Counted from the first letter of the stretch, positions 35,240 through 44,028 are shown. The stretch is 64,000 nucleotides of DNA from Roseomonas mucosa ATCC BAA-692 (GCF_000622225.1 NZ_JHWD01000008.1:174616-238615), one strand, 5' to 3'. The notes: generated by a model not told the origin, from the letters alone. A program made the numbers and translations.

Positions 35240-36736
35240 TCAGCCCTGCAGGTAGCGCGCCCGCAGATGCCGGGTGAAAGCCGCGGGATCGAGCGGCCCG
35301 CCGGTCGCTTCCCGCAGCAGGTCCTGGAAGCCGAGGCTCGCGGCCTTGGCATGGATGTTGGGCCGCAGCCAGCCGAGCAGCGGTGCGAAATCGCCCTGGG
35401 CCAGCGCCGCGTCGATCCCCGGCACGGCGGCGCGGGCGGCCGCCATGATCTGCGCCGCCGCCATGGCGCCGAGCGTGTAGGACGGGAAATAGCCGAAGGC
35501 GCCGTCATACCAGTGGATGTCCTGCAGGCAGCCGCGCCGGTCGTCGGGCGGCACGATGCCGAGCAGGTCGCGGAACCCCTCGTTCCAGGCGCCCGGCAGG
35601 TCGGCCACGGCGAGGGTGCCGCCGATCAGCGCGCGCTCCAGCCGGAAGCGCAGGATGACATGTGCCGGATAGGTCATCTCGTCGGCATCCACGCGGATGA
35701 AGCCGCGCGCCACCCGCCGCCAGAGCCGGCCCAGATTGGCACCGTCGTAAGCCTCCGCCGCGCCCCCGAAGGCGGCATGGAGCTGCGGCCCCAGCCAGGA
35801 CAGGAAGGCGTCGGAACGGCAGGCCTGCACCTCGATCAGCAGGGATTGCGATTCATGCGCCGCCATGCCCGCCGCCTCGCCCACCGGCTGGCGCTCCCAG
35901 GCGTCCGGCAGCCCGCGCTCGTAGAGGGCATGCCCCGTCTCATGCGCCACGCCGAGTAGCGCCTGGGCGAAGTTCGCCTCGTCGTAGCGCGTGGTGATGC
36001 GCGCATCGGCGGGGGTGCCGCCGGAGAAGGGATGCGCGCTCTCGTCCAGGCGCGCATGGGTGAAGTCCAGGCCGATCCGCTCGGAAAGCTGGCGGCAGAG
36101 CCTCTTCTGGATCTCCACCGGGAAAGGCCCGGCAGGCTCCAGCGGCGCCGGGCGGCGGGCCTGGATCGCCTCCGCCTCGGGCAGCGCCTCCTTCAGGAAG
36201 GCCTCGTAGGCGGCGAAGACCGGCTCCACATCCGCCGCCCCGATGCCGCGCTGGAACCCGTCCATCAGCGCGTCATAGGGGGCGAGGCCCGTGGCCTCGG
36301 ACAGCGCCGCGGCCTCCTCGCGCTGCAGGCGCACCACCTCCTCCAGATACGGCCGCACCATGGCGAAGTCGGAAGCGGCACGCGCCCGGCGCCAGACCTT
36401 CTCGCAGGCGCTGTTGGCGCGCGAGACCGCCTCCACCAGATCCCCCGGCAGGCAGGCGGCGCGGGTATGGGTCCGGCGCATCAGGGCCAGGTTGGCGGCA
36501 TCCCAGGCCTCCGCCGGAGGACTCGCCTCGGCGGCGGCGAGGTCCTCCGCCACCACGGGTGCCGTCAGCAGCTCGTGCGACAGCCCCGCCAGCACGGCGA
36601 GCTGCTCGCCGCGCGAGGCGCCGCCTCCCTCGGGCATCATCGCGGAGGCGTCCCAGCCCAGCATGGCGTGCGCCTCGCCCAGCGCGCCGATGCGGTTGAA
36701 GCGGGACTTCAGGCGGAGATAGGGGTCGTTCGTCAT
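35240..36736 (-). CDS. Carboxypeptidase M32 (Taq-type metallocarboxypeptidase)
   Basis: A 498-aa metallocarboxypeptidase that removes C-terminal residues from peptides. Family M32 hallmarks are all visible: HPFSGGTPADARITTRY, the zinc motif HETGHALYERGLP, the distal ligand region AAHESQSLLIEVQACRS, and DEMTYPAHVILRFRLERAL. The N-terminal LGWDASAMMPEGGGASRGEQLA segment is also typical. No signal peptide, so cytoplasmic. The start overlaps the SURF1 stop by four bases, an odd pairing of a peptidase with an oxidase assembly factor. Confidence 0.95.
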   Translation of the reverse strand: MTNDPYLRLKSRFNRIGALGEAHAMLGWDASAMMPEGGGASRGEQLAVLAGLSHELLTAPVVAEDLAAAEASPPAEAWDAANLALMRRTHTRAACLPGDLVEAVSRANSACEKVWRRARAASDFAMVRPYLEEVVRLQREEAAALSEATGLAPYDALMDGFQRGIGAADVEPVFAAYEAFLKEALPEAEAIQARRPAPLEPAGPFPVEIQKRLCRQLSERIGLDFTHARLDESAHPFSGGTPADARITTRYDEANFAQALLGVAHETGHALYERGLPDAWERQPVGEAAGMAAHESQSLLIEVQACRSDAFLSWLGPQLHAAFGGAAEAYDGANLGRLWRRVARGFIRVDADEMTYPAHVILRFRLERALIGGTLAVADLPGAWNEGFRDLLGIVPPDDRRGCLQDIHWYDGAFGYFPSYTLGAMAAAQIMAAARAAVPGIDAALAQGDFAPLLGWLRPNIHAKAASLGFQDLLREATGGPLDPAAFTRHLRARYLQG

Positions 36737-37548
36737 GCGAGGTCCTTCAAGCGGCGCCAGGCGAAGGCGGCGAAGACGCCGGCCAGGGCCAGGGCGGTGC
36801 CGTACCAGGTGATGGCATAGCCGAGATGCGGGTTGTCGGGGCGCGGCATGGCGCGGGCCGGCTGCGGCAGGGAGCCCACCGGAGCGGCTCCGGATGGCGT
36901 GGCCGGGGCAAGACCCGCCGCCACCCCAGGCAAGCCCCCCGGCAGGCTGGGAGCATTCCCGTTGGCCTGGCCTCCGGGCGCCGGGCCGGTGCCGGACGAT
37001 GATGGGGCGGCCGATGGCGCGGCCAGGGCCACCAGCGCATAGGGCGCCACCCGCGGCAACCCCAGGGCCGGGCCGATCACCGCCGGATCGAAGGTGTAGA
37101 AGCGCCGCCCGGCGGGATCGTCGCTGGCGGCGAAGAGGCTGTGCCCATCGGCGGGGCGGACCCAGCCGGTGACGCTCACCACCCCCTCCGGATGGCCGAC
37201 CGGCGCCCTGCGCTCCAGCGGCACCCAGCCGCGGTTGACCAGCACGGGCGGGCCGTCCGCCCGTTCCAGCGGCGTGACCAGGAAGGCACCCAGCACGGCG
37301 TTCCGCACCTCCAGCCCGACCAGCGCCTCCCGGTCATGCAGGAAGCGCCCGGTGGCGACGACCCTGGAAAGTTCCTCCGGCGGGTCGCGCAGGACCCGGG
37401 GTGGGCCCGCCTCGGCGGCATCGACACGGGCCAGGATATCGGTCTTCCAGTGCAGGCGCCGGACCTGCCAGTTCCCGAGTTCCACCAGCACCACGAGGAC
37501 AGGCAGGACGCAGAGGAGAGGAATCAGCAGGCGGCGAAAACGTGTCAT
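36733..37548 (-). CDS. SURF1 family cytochrome oxidase biogenesis protein
   Basis: A 271-aa inner-membrane protein that helps insert heme A into subunit I of cytochrome c oxidase. It has two membrane helices (LLIPLLCVLPVLVVLVELG near the start and TWYGTALALAGVFAAFAW at the end), with the conserved GNWQVRRLHWKTDIL, NRGWVPLERR and NPHLGYAITWYG motifs. A Pro/Ala/Gly/Ser-rich insert of about 60 residues (bases about 36840-37030) interrupts the C-terminal part. The ATG at 37548 was chosen because the upstream frame reads as non-coding. It is separated from ctaE by two unrelated genes. Confidence 0.92.
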   Translation of the reverse strand: MTRFRRLLIPLLCVLPVLVVLVELGNWQVRRLHWKTDILARVDAAEAGPPRVLRDPPEELSRVVATGRFLHDREALVGLEVRNAVLGAFLVTPLERADGPPVLVNRGWVPLERRAPVGHPEGVVSVTGWVRPADGHSLFAASDDPAGRRFYTFDPAVIGPALGLPRVAPYALVALAAPSAAPSSSGTGPAPGGQANGNAPSLPGGLPGVAAGLAPATPSGAAPVGSLPQPARAMPRPDNPHLGYAITWYGTALALAGVFAAFAWRRLKDLA

Positions 37549-37714
37549 GAGGCGCTTCAGGTTGAGCCGGGAAATTCCTGCCCTCTCCACCACGCGACGT
37601 CCAGCCATCCCGGGTCCCGCACCGGTCCCACCCGTCGCGCCAGGCCCAATGACCTTTTCCCTCGCTTCCGCAATGAGGCAGACTGCCCGGCGACAGCGGG
37701 AAGGGGGGGTTCCG

Positions 37715-38794
37715 ATGGTCCAGGCCCGGGTGTCGCCGGCGGAGTTCGACGCTGTGCTCGACAGGCTCGGCGGAGGCGTTCCGGATGCCGCCGAATACGT
37801 CCGGTTGACGAAGTTCGTGCTCGACATGCCCGATGCGGCGCGGCTCAACGGGCTCGATCCCTTCTCGGACGACTACCACCGGGGAGTCCTCGACCTGTAT
37901 CTGGCGCTGCGCTCGCGCCCGGACGAGGAAGGCGCGGGCGGCTACACCCCTGAGCGCGACGAGGCACCCTCCTACGACGTTCCGGAGGCGATCTGGACCG
38001 GCCTCGTGCCCTGGAGCTTCCGTGACGCAGCCATGACGGGCGAGCATCTCTATGCCTGGGGACACATTCTGCGGCATCTCGGCCTCGAACCGGGTGGCTC
38101 GGTCCTCGAATACGGCCCGGGCAGCGGCCAGTTGCTGCTCATGCTGGCCCGCATGGGCTACCGCGCATGTGGCGTCGACATCGACCGGGTCGCCGTGGAG
38201 GTGATCCGGCAGCAGGCGGCCAGGATGAGCCTGCCCATCGAGGTGGAGCAGGCCCGCTTCGGCGAGGGATTCGGGACGGAGCGCTTCGACGCGGTGATGT
38301 TCTACGAAGCCTTCCACCACGCGATCGACTTCCAGGCGCTGCTGCGGAGCCTGCACGACCGGATCAAGCCAGGGGGGCGGCTGTTGCTATGCGGCGAACC
38401 CGTGGTCGAGGCTCCCCGCCCTGACGTTCCCTATGCCTGGGGCCCGCGTCTCGATGCGCTGTCGGTCTTCTGCATGCGCCGCTTCGGCTGGATGGAGCTG
38501 GGCTTCTCGCAGGATTTCCTTCTGGAGGCGGCACGGCGCGCCGGATGGCAGGTGGTGTTCCACTCCTTCCCCGGTTGCGGCCGGGCCAACCTCTATGTCC
38601 TGACCCCGGCGGCAGGGGGCGAGGCGCCTCAGGCGGCCGGGCGGCACATCCCATCCCCGCAGCCAGACATCCCGGGAAGCGAAAACGAGGCCCTGCTCCA
38701 GTCCATCCTGGCTTCCACCACCTGGCGTGCCACGCGGCCGCTACGCCGGGCAGTGCACTGGCTTTCCCGCCGTCCCGGGCAGCCACCGGCCTGA
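37715..38794 (+). CDS. Class I SAM-dependent methyltransferase, probably for a cell-surface glycan
   Basis: A 359-aa protein. The Rossmann methyltransferase core starts near residue 125 with SVLEYGPGSGQLLLMLARMG (SAM-binding glycine loop), then CGVDIDRVAVEV, FDAVMFYEAFHH and IKPGGRLLLCGEP. The C-terminal 30 residues (LLQSILASTTWRATRPLRRA) resemble the ILxSTSWRxTxPLR tail found on many polysaccharide-modifying enzymes and glycosyltransferases. The start follows an AAGGGGGGG site. It is divergent from SURF1 and intrudes between SURF1 and ctaE together with the flavin-type gene at 38986. Confidence 0.8.
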   Translation: MVQARVSPAEFDAVLDRLGGGVPDAAEYVRLTKFVLDMPDAARLNGLDPFSDDYHRGVLDLYLALRSRPDEEGAGGYTPERDEAPSYDVPEAIWTGLVPWSFRDAAMTGEHLYAWGHILRHLGLEPGGSVLEYGPGSGQLLLMLARMGYRACGVDIDRVAVEVIRQQAARMSLPIEVEQARFGEGFGTERFDAVMFYEAFHHAIDFQALLRSLHDRIKPGGRLLLCGEPVVEAPRPDVPYAWGPRLDALSVFCMRRFGWMELGFSQDFLLEAARRAGWQVVFHSFPGCGRANLYVLTPAAGGEAPQAAGRHIPSPQPDIPGSENEALLQSILASTTWRATRPLRRAVHWLSRRPGQPPA

Positions 38795-38798
38795 TCCG

Positions 38799-38963
38799 GG
38801 AGCGCGAACAAGGCGTTCCTTCTTTGGAAGCCCCATTTTTCCACCTGCTCCTGGGATTCGGGCCGCAAAGCAGAGGCCACCACCCGGCGCCCCCTCAAGC
38901 CCGGGATCCGGGGCGAGAGGCGGAGCCTTTCCCCCGGCGGGCCACCACGAAGCGCGACACCGC
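38799..38963 (+). repeat. 5'-truncated copy of the multi-hairpin repeat (copy 6)
   Basis: About 165 bp between convergent genes. It begins inside the middle module (TTCTTTGGAAGCCCC, TTTCCACCTGCTCCTGGGAT) and runs through a decayed D region to hairpin E and the right end GCCACCACGAAGCGCGACAC. Hairpins A, B and C are absent. Confidence 0.75.
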
Positions 38964-38985
38964 CAGGGGAGGACAACCGTTCGGA

Positions 38986-39432
38986 TCAGACCGTGACCTC
39001 GCCCTCTTCCGTTCCATCCCAGTAGGTGATGCGGCTGGCCCGGACCTTGATCAGCGTCAGGCCCGGCGTGTCCGCGCCCTGCTCGAACCACCGGTCCAGG
39101 TCCTTGGTCCAGTGTTCCTGGAAGGCGCCCTTGTCCCGGATCAGCTCCGCCTCTCCCTCGACAGCGATGAAGAGCGGCCTCTGCCCGAGCAGCCCCTGGC
39201 TGCTGGTGAAGGACAGCGCCACCTTCGGATCGCGTTCGATTTCCCCGACGGTATGGGTGCTGTCCAGGGCGAAGAACCAGGATTCGCCCTTGTACTCGAC
39301 ATCGCCGTTGTTGCTCATCGGCCGGCTGGCGATGTGGCCGCTCCCGGCATGGGTCGAGAACATGCAGTGGTCGATCTTGCTCATCAGCCTGGACAGATCG
39401 CCCAGGCTCATCTGGCTGGTCGTGTGGTTCAT
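38986..39432 (-). CDS. Pyridoxamine 5'-phosphate oxidase family protein (general stress protein 26-like)
   Basis: A 148-aa protein of the split-barrel flavin-binding fold. Segments such as IDHCMFSTHAGSGHIASRPM, GESWFFALDSTHTVGEIERD and PKVALSFTSSQG follow the general stress protein 26 / PNPOx-like pattern, and it ends with a short IKVRASRITYWDG strand. It probably binds FMN, F420 or heme; the reaction is unknown. The ATG at 39432 follows GGAGAG closely. It is convergent with the methyltransferase gene across repeat copy 6. Confidence 0.88.
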   Translation of the reverse strand: MNHTTSQMSLGDLSRLMSKIDHCMFSTHAGSGHIASRPMSNNGDVEYKGESWFFALDSTHTVGEIERDPKVALSFTSSQGLLGQRPLFIAVEGEAELIRDKGAFQEHWTKDLDRWFEQGADTPGLTLIKVRASRITYWDGTEEGEVTV

Positions 39433-39538
39433 CGGCCCTCTCCGGCAGCTCACCGGGGATGAACGCGCGCCGATGCCCATGTTTGCCGCGTGCCGGCGGC
39501 GCCGGCCGCCGACGGAGCTCCCGGAACGCCCCGGCCGG

Positions 39539-40411
39539 TCAGTGCGCGGCGACCGGCCCGGCGCCCCACCAGTAGATGAAGACGAACAGGAACAGCCACA
39601 CCACGTCCACGAAGTGCCAGTACCAGGCGGCGGCCTCGAAGCCGAAATGGCGCCGCGGCGTGAACTGGCCGGCATAGGCGCGGAACCAGCAGACCGCCAG
39701 GAAGATGGTGCCGACGATGACGTGGAAGCCGTGGAAGCCGGTCGCCAGGAAGAAGACCGAGGGATAGATGCCGCCGTTCACGAAGGCGAAGGGCGCCTCG
39801 CCATACTCCCAGAACTGGAAGAAGGAGAAGCTGAGGCCCAGCAGCACGGTGATCCCCAGCCCCTGCAGCACGGACTTCCGGTCGCCCTCCAGCATCGCAT
39901 GATGCGCCCAGGTCACCGTGGTGCCGGAAAGCAGCAGGATCATGGTGTTCAGGAAGGGCAGGCCGAAGGGGTCGAAGGTATGCACCCCGGCGGGGGGCCA
40001 GACGGCGGGCGCGGCGGCGCCGGACACATGCTCCGGGAACAGCGCGAAGTGGAAATAGGCCCAGAAGAAGGCCACGAAGAACATCACCTCGGAGGCGATG
40101 AACAGCGCCATGCCATAGCGCAGGCCGATCTGCACGATCGGGGTGTAGACGCCCGGGGTGCGCGATTCGCGGATCACGTCGCGCCACCAGCCAGCCATGC
40201 TGAACAGCACGCCCAGGATACCGAGGCCCAGCACCCAGTGGATGTTGCTGTGCGCGAAAAGAATGATCCCCAGCAGCATCGTGCCCGCCGAGAACGAGGC
40301 GATCATCGGCCAGGGCGAGGGATCGACGAGGTGATAGGGATGCTTGTGAAGCGGCGGGGCGTCGGGAATGTCGGTGCCGAGGGTCCCCATGGTCGTTTCC
40401 GTGCTGGCCAT
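39539..40411 (-). CDS. ctaE: Cytochrome c oxidase subunit III
   Basis: A 290-aa inner-membrane subunit of the aa3-type oxidase with seven membrane helices. It opens with HKHPYHLVDPSPWPMIASFS and has the conserved FWAYFHFALFPE, the Glu-containing LNTMILLLSGTTVTWAHHAM region, GFHGFHVIVGTIFLAVCWFR, and a final WYWHFVDVVWLFLFVFIYWW. All of these are diagnostic. It follows ctaG with a 126-bp gap, larger than the other spacings in this set, so a local promoter is possible. Confidence 0.97.
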   Translation of the reverse strand: MASTETTMGTLGTDIPDAPPLHKHPYHLVDPSPWPMIASFSAGTMLLGIILFAHSNIHWVLGLGILGVLFSMAGWWRDVIRESRTPGVYTPIVQIGLRYGMALFIASEVMFFVAFFWAYFHFALFPEHVSGAAAPAVWPPAGVHTFDPFGLPFLNTMILLLSGTTVTWAHHAMLEGDRKSVLQGLGITVLLGLSFSFFQFWEYGEAPFAFVNGGIYPSVFFLATGFHGFHVIVGTIFLAVCWFRAYAGQFTPRRHFGFEAAAWYWHFVDVVWLFLFVFIYWWGAGPVAAH

Positions 40412-40537
40412 TACGCATCCCGTTCGGATTCACCACGGCCGGGCGCCGCAGCTTTTGGTTACGCCATCAATCCCGCGAAATCCGGCCCCGATCAAGTCGG
40501 GAGAGGTGAGGCGCGGTGCCGGACGGAAGGCGCCCCC

Positions 40538-41185
40538 TCACGGCGTGGCGGAAGCCGCCTTGCCCACATGCGGCCCGGCATGGGCCAGCGCTCCGGCGCG
40601 CTGCGCGTCCTCCAGCGTGCGGAAGAAGGTGTAGCTGAGCGTCACCGTGCGGATGTCGCGCGTGTTCGGGTCCTGGAGCATCGCCGGATCGACCCAGAAG
40701 GTCACCGGCATCTCCACCTTCTGCCCGGGCTGGAGGGTCTGCGCGTCGAAGCAGAAACAGGCCGTCTTGTGGAAATAGGGCCCCATCACCTCCGGCGTGA
40801 CGTTGTAGAGGGCAATGCCCTCCACCGGAGTCGCGGCCCTGTTCTCGGCCTCGTAGAAGGCCAGACCCTGCTCCCCGGGCTTCAGCGCCATGCTCCGCTG
40901 CGCCGCCTCGAAGCGCCAGGGCAGGCCGGGATGGGTCTGGGCGTCGAAGCGCACGGTGATGCCACGCTCCCCCTGCGGCGCCCCGGGGGCCGCCGGCCCG
41001 CCGATCCGCGGCGTGCCGTTGTAGCCGGTCACCTGGCAGAACAGCGTATAGAGCGGCACCGCGGCGAAGGAGACGCCGACCATGGCCGCCGCCGCGCCCA
41101 GCGCCGCGAGGCCCAGGCGGCGGTTGCGGCGCACGAGCTCCGTGGCGGGGCGGGGGGAAGGGGCGCGATCGCTCGGCATGACCAT
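40538..41185 (-). CDS. ctaG: Cytochrome c oxidase assembly protein CtaG (Cox11)
   Basis: A 215-aa copper chaperone that delivers copper to the CuB centre of subunit I. It is anchored by one N-terminal helix (LGLAALGAAAAMVGVSFAAV), with the CuB-chaperone motif FHKTACFCFDAQTL carrying the paired cysteines and a conserved periplasmic PLYTLFCQVTGYNGTP start. VTFWVDPAM and DIRTVTLSYTFF are also typical. The ATG at 41179 is an equally good start. Normally this gene follows ctaB directly; here a 395-aa OmpA-family gene on the other strand and a repeat copy lie between them. Confidence 0.96.
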   Translation of the reverse strand: MVMPSDRAPSPRPATELVRRNRRLGLAALGAAAAMVGVSFAAVPLYTLFCQVTGYNGTPRIGGPAAPGAPQGERGITVRFDAQTHPGLPWRFEAAQRSMALKPGEQGLAFYEAENRAATPVEGIALYNVTPEVMGPYFHKTACFCFDAQTLQPGQKVEMPVTFWVDPAMLQDPNTRDIRTVTLSYTFFRTLEDAQRAGALAHAGPHVGKAASATP

Positions 41186-41390
41186 GGGAGCAGTAGCGCC
41201 CCTGGCCCCTTCCGCTCAAGCGGAACCCGGCCCCCATGGCTGCTCCGCGTGCCCGCTCCCTCGCCGTATCCCGGAAAGGCGCGGGATGCCGCGGATCTGT
41301 CCCGCAAACTTGTTCCGCACGGGCATGGGCCGGAATTGTCCGGCCTGGCCGATCGCCCCAGGATGCCCCACCGATCAGGAAGGAAGCGAC

Positions 41391-42578
41391 ATGGTGGCCG
41401 ACCATCCCAGAATCAGGACCGGCGAGGACAGCGCCGACCGCACCGGCTGGCCAGCCGCCGCGGCCGTCCTGGTCTTCGGCCTGCTGGGCGCCGGGCTCCT
41501 CGCCCGCGGCCCGGCGGAACACGAGGCGCCCATCCCGGTCGCCGCCCAGCCGGCGCATCCGCCCTCCGTCCCGCCTGTCCTCGCCCCGCCCGTCACTGCC
41601 CCGCCCGTCACTGCCCCGCCCGTCACTGCCCCGCCCGTCACTGCCCCGCCCGTCACTGCCCCGTCTGTCACTGCCCCGTCTGTCACTGCCCCGTCTGTCA
41701 CTGCCCCGTCTGTCACCGCGCCGCTCCCGCCCGCTGTCCGCCCGGCGCCCGCGCCAACCGCCGCCATGCCAGCGCCCCCCGCCACAACCCCGGCCCTGGC
41801 ATCGCTGGCCCGGCTGTTCCTGGACTATGACGGCACCGTCTGGCGGGCCACCGGCCGCCTGCCCGACGAGGCCACCCTCCACCGCGTGACCGAGACACTG
41901 AACGGCGCCTTCGGCACCTCGGCAGTCCGCACCGATCTGGTGATCGACCCCGCCGCCGGGCCCGCGCCCTGGATGGGCTGGTTCGGCCAGACCCTTCCCG
42001 CCCTGCGCCTGCCCGGCCTGCGGGCGCTGTTCCAGCCCGGCCAGCTGCGCATCGGCGGCAGCCTGCCCGATGCCGAGCGCGACCGGGCCATCGCCACCCT
42101 GCGCGCGCAGCTGCCGGACAGCCTCCGAATCGCCCCCCTGCCGGACGCCACCGGCCTGCGGGTCGAGGATGCCACGGCGGCCTCGATGCGTGCCCTGGCC
42201 GTCCTGCCGGGCAGCTTCAGCCCCGCCATGCTGGTCCAGGCGCTGAACATCTCCATCGTGAACTTCCCGACCGCCGGCGCCGAGATCCCGCCGGAAAGCC
42301 TGCCCCTGATCCGCGAGGCCGCCACCCGGCTGCGGCAGTTGCCGCCCGGCACGGTGATCGAGGTCAGCGGCCATACGGACAACACCGGCGATCCGGAGAT
42401 CAACCGGACCCTCTCCCAGCGCCGGGCCGAGGCCGTGCGCGCCGCCCTGGTCGCCGGCGGCGCACCGGCGGACCAGCTGGTGGCCAAGGGCTACGGCAGC
42501 GGCCAGCCGGTGGCGGACAACGCGACCGAGGACGGCCGCTTCCGCAACCGCCGCATCGAGTACCGGGTGGGCGGGTAG
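41391..42578 (+). CDS. OmpA-family envelope protein with a VTA pentapeptide repeat
   Basis: A 395-aa protein. One N-terminal membrane anchor (AAAAVLVFGLLGAGLLA) is followed by a proline-rich linker holding nine PxVTA pentapeptides (residues about 66-110), then a region of unknown fold, and a C-terminal OmpA-like peptidoglycan-binding domain from about residue 285 (NFPTAGAEIPPESLPLIREA, HTDNTGDPEINRTLSQRRAE, NRRIEYRV). The linker probably spans the periplasm. The start is set by AGGAAGGAAG ending 4 bases before the ATG. It lies on the opposite strand within the cytochrome oxidase set, between the ctaB side and ctaG. Confidence 0.9.
   Translation: MVADHPRIRTGEDSADRTGWPAAAAVLVFGLLGAGLLARGPAEHEAPIPVAAQPAHPPSVPPVLAPPVTAPPVTAPPVTAPPVTAPPVTAPSVTAPSVTAPSVTAPSVTAPLPPAVRPAPAPTAAMPAPPATTPALASLARLFLDYDGTVWRATGRLPDEATLHRVTETLNGAFGTSAVRTDLVIDPAAGPAPWMGWFGQTLPALRLPGLRALFQPGQLRIGGSLPDAERDRAIATLRAQLPDSLRIAPLPDATGLRVEDATAASMRALAVLPGSFSPAMLVQALNISIVNFPTAGAEIPPESLPLIREAATRLRQLPPGTVIEVSGHTDNTGDPEINRTLSQRRAEAVRAALVAGGAPADQLVAKGYGSGQPVADNATEDGRFRNRRIEYRVGG
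41586..41720 (+). repeat. Nine tandem 15-bp repeats inside the OmpA-family gene
   Basis: Five copies of CCGCCCGTCACTGCC (PPVTA) are followed by four of CCGTCTGTCACTGCC type (PSVTA), the last one ending CCGCG. Every unit is in frame, so copy-number change would alter only linker length. Two homogeneous blocks suggest two rounds of expansion. Confidence 0.95.
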
Positions 42579-42590
42579 CACCGGCCTCCA

Positions 42591-42906
42591 CCCCCCGGGA
42601 GAGGCGCCGCCTCTCCCGGCCCCTCTCCGCCGGGGACCGAAGCCGGTCCCCGGACCCCGGGCTTGCGTTGGCCCTGCGTGGTGGCCGTCAGCCTGCGGGT
42701 TGATCCCTGGGAGCAGATGGAGAGGTGGGGCTCCCGAGAGAAAGCAAAGACACCTTGTCCGCGCTGGTGGCACCGGCAGTCCGCCGGAGAGCCTGGCTCT
42801 CCGGCGCGATCCGGCCGGCAGCCAGAGCCAACCATCGGGTCCAGGGCCCGCAGGGTCCTGGCGGATAGGGGGCCCGGGGGAAAGGCAGCGCCTTTCCCCC
42901 GGGGGT
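42591..42906 (-). repeat. Long form of the multi-hairpin repeat (copy 7)
   Basis: About 316 bp in reverse orientation between the convergent OmpA-family gene and the small cox gene. It has the clearest hairpins: E near 42598-42617, D 42630-42653 (perfect 10-bp stem, four-base loop), C 42783-42805 (perfect 11-bp stem), B 42841-42861 and A 42873-42903 (perfect 14-bp stem, loop AGC). The terminal inverted repeats are not present, so the outer ends appear to have been lost. Confidence 0.85.
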
Positions 42907-42919
42907 CAGGACCGGAGGC

Positions 42920-43051
42920 TCAGGAGGTCTGTGACATCCGGGCGATGGCGATCAGGTAGAAGAGCAGCACGAGCCCCAGCAGGGCGGCCAGGATGGCCCA
43001 GTTCCGTACCCGGCGGCGGCGGTGGAAATCCACCTTCTCCTCCGGGGTCAT
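42920..43051 (-). CDS. Small single-helix protein of the cytochrome oxidase cluster (CoxF-like position)
   Basis: A 43-aa protein: a basic N-terminus (MTPEEKVDFHRRRRVRNWAI), one membrane helix (LAALLGLVLLFYLIAIARM) and the end SQTS. In many alphaproteobacteria a small protein of this type is encoded between ctaB and ctaG and is often labelled CoxF or hypothetical; its function is not firmly known. A TTG at 43075, overlapping the ctaB end, would add eight residues (MAEPEPVR) and is a plausible alternative start. The position and the RRR-rich plus single-helix pattern make it very likely real. Confidence 0.8.
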   Translation of the reverse strand: MTPEEKVDFHRRRRVRNWAILAALLGLVLLFYLIAIARMSQTS

Positions 43052-43067
43052 GCGGACGGGTTCGGGC

Positions 43068-44018
43068 TCAGCCAAGGATCAGCCGGTCGGCCGCCAGGGC
43101 GGCGAAGAGCAAAGCGAGGTGCAGCAGGGAGAAGCGGAAGCAGCGCTTGGCCGGGGCGTCCTTGGTCAGGCTGTGGCCCTGCGGGTCCTGGTCGTCGCGC
43201 AGCACCTTCCAGGCGCAGAACACGAAGCCCAGCCCGAGCAGCACCGCCGCCACGCCATAGATCGGCCCGGCGAGGCCGAGCGGCCAGGGCGACACCGCCA
43301 GCGGGAAGAGCACCAGCGTGTAGAGCATGATCTGGCGCCGCGTTTCCTTCGCCCCCGCCACCACCGGCAGCATCGGCACCCCGGCGCGCTGGTAGTCGCC
43401 ATGTGCCCAGAGGGAGAGCGACCAGAAATGCGGCGGCGTCCAGGCGAAGACGATGGCGAAGAGCAGCAGAGGAAGCAGGTCCACCGAGCCGGTCACGGCG
43501 GCCCAGCCGATCACCGGCGGGAAGGCCCCGGCGGCGCCGCCGATGACGATGTTCTGCGGCGTCCGGCGCTTCAGCCACATCGTATAGACGAAGACGTAGA
43601 AGAGGATCGAGCCGGCGAGCCAGCCGGCGGCCATCCAGTTGGTGGCCAGCCCCATCACCACGACCGAGGCGATGGCCAGCACCACGCCGAAAGCCAGCGC
43701 CTCCTCCGCCCGGATGCGCCCGGCGGGGATGGGGCGGTTGGCGGTGCGGCGCATCACCGCGTCGATGTCGCGGTCGTACCACATGTTGATGGCCCCCGCC
43801 GCCCCGGCTCCGACGGCGATGCACAGCACCGCGACCGAGCCCAGAAGCGGGTTGATGGAGCCCGGCGCCACCAGCATCCCGATGAAGCCGGTGAAGACGA
43901 CCAAGGTCATCACCCGCGGCTTCAGCAGGGCGAACCAGTCGCGGATCTCGGAAAAACCGGGGGTGGATGCGTCGAAGGGGGCCGCAGCCCCCTCCTCGCC
44001 GACAGCGCTCTGGCTCAT
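43068..44018 (-). CDS. ctaB: Protoheme IX farnesyltransferase (heme O synthase) CtaB
   Basis: A 316-aa UbiA-family prenyltransferase that farnesylates heme B to heme O, the first step to heme A. The prenyl-diphosphate binding motif NMWYDRDIDAVMRRT lies near residue 80, followed by RTANRPIPAGRI; the second conserved loop is YTMWLKRRTPQNIVIGG with GAFPPVIGWAA. About nine membrane helices are visible. It begins 10 bases after ctaD ends, so co-transcription with ctaC-ctaD is clear. Confidence 0.97.
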   Translation of the reverse strand: MSQSAVGEEGAAAPFDASTPGFSEIRDWFALLKPRVMTLVVFTGFIGMLVAPGSINPLLGSVAVLCIAVGAGAAGAINMWYDRDIDAVMRRTANRPIPAGRIRAEEALAFGVVLAIASVVVMGLATNWMAAGWLAGSILFYVFVYTMWLKRRTPQNIVIGGAAGAFPPVIGWAAVTGSVDLLPLLLFAIVFAWTPPHFWSLSLWAHGDYQRAGVPMLPVVAGAKETRRQIMLYTLVLFPLAVSPWPLGLAGPIYGVAAVLLGLGFVFCAWKVLRDDQDPQGHSLTKDAPAKRCFRFSLLHLALLFAALAADRLILG

Positions 44019-44028
44019 GCCGGGCTCT

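Noticed and set aside
41586..41720. Evenly spaced direct repeats as a possible CRISPR array
   Set aside because: The 15-bp units abut with no spacers and encode in-frame pentapeptides.
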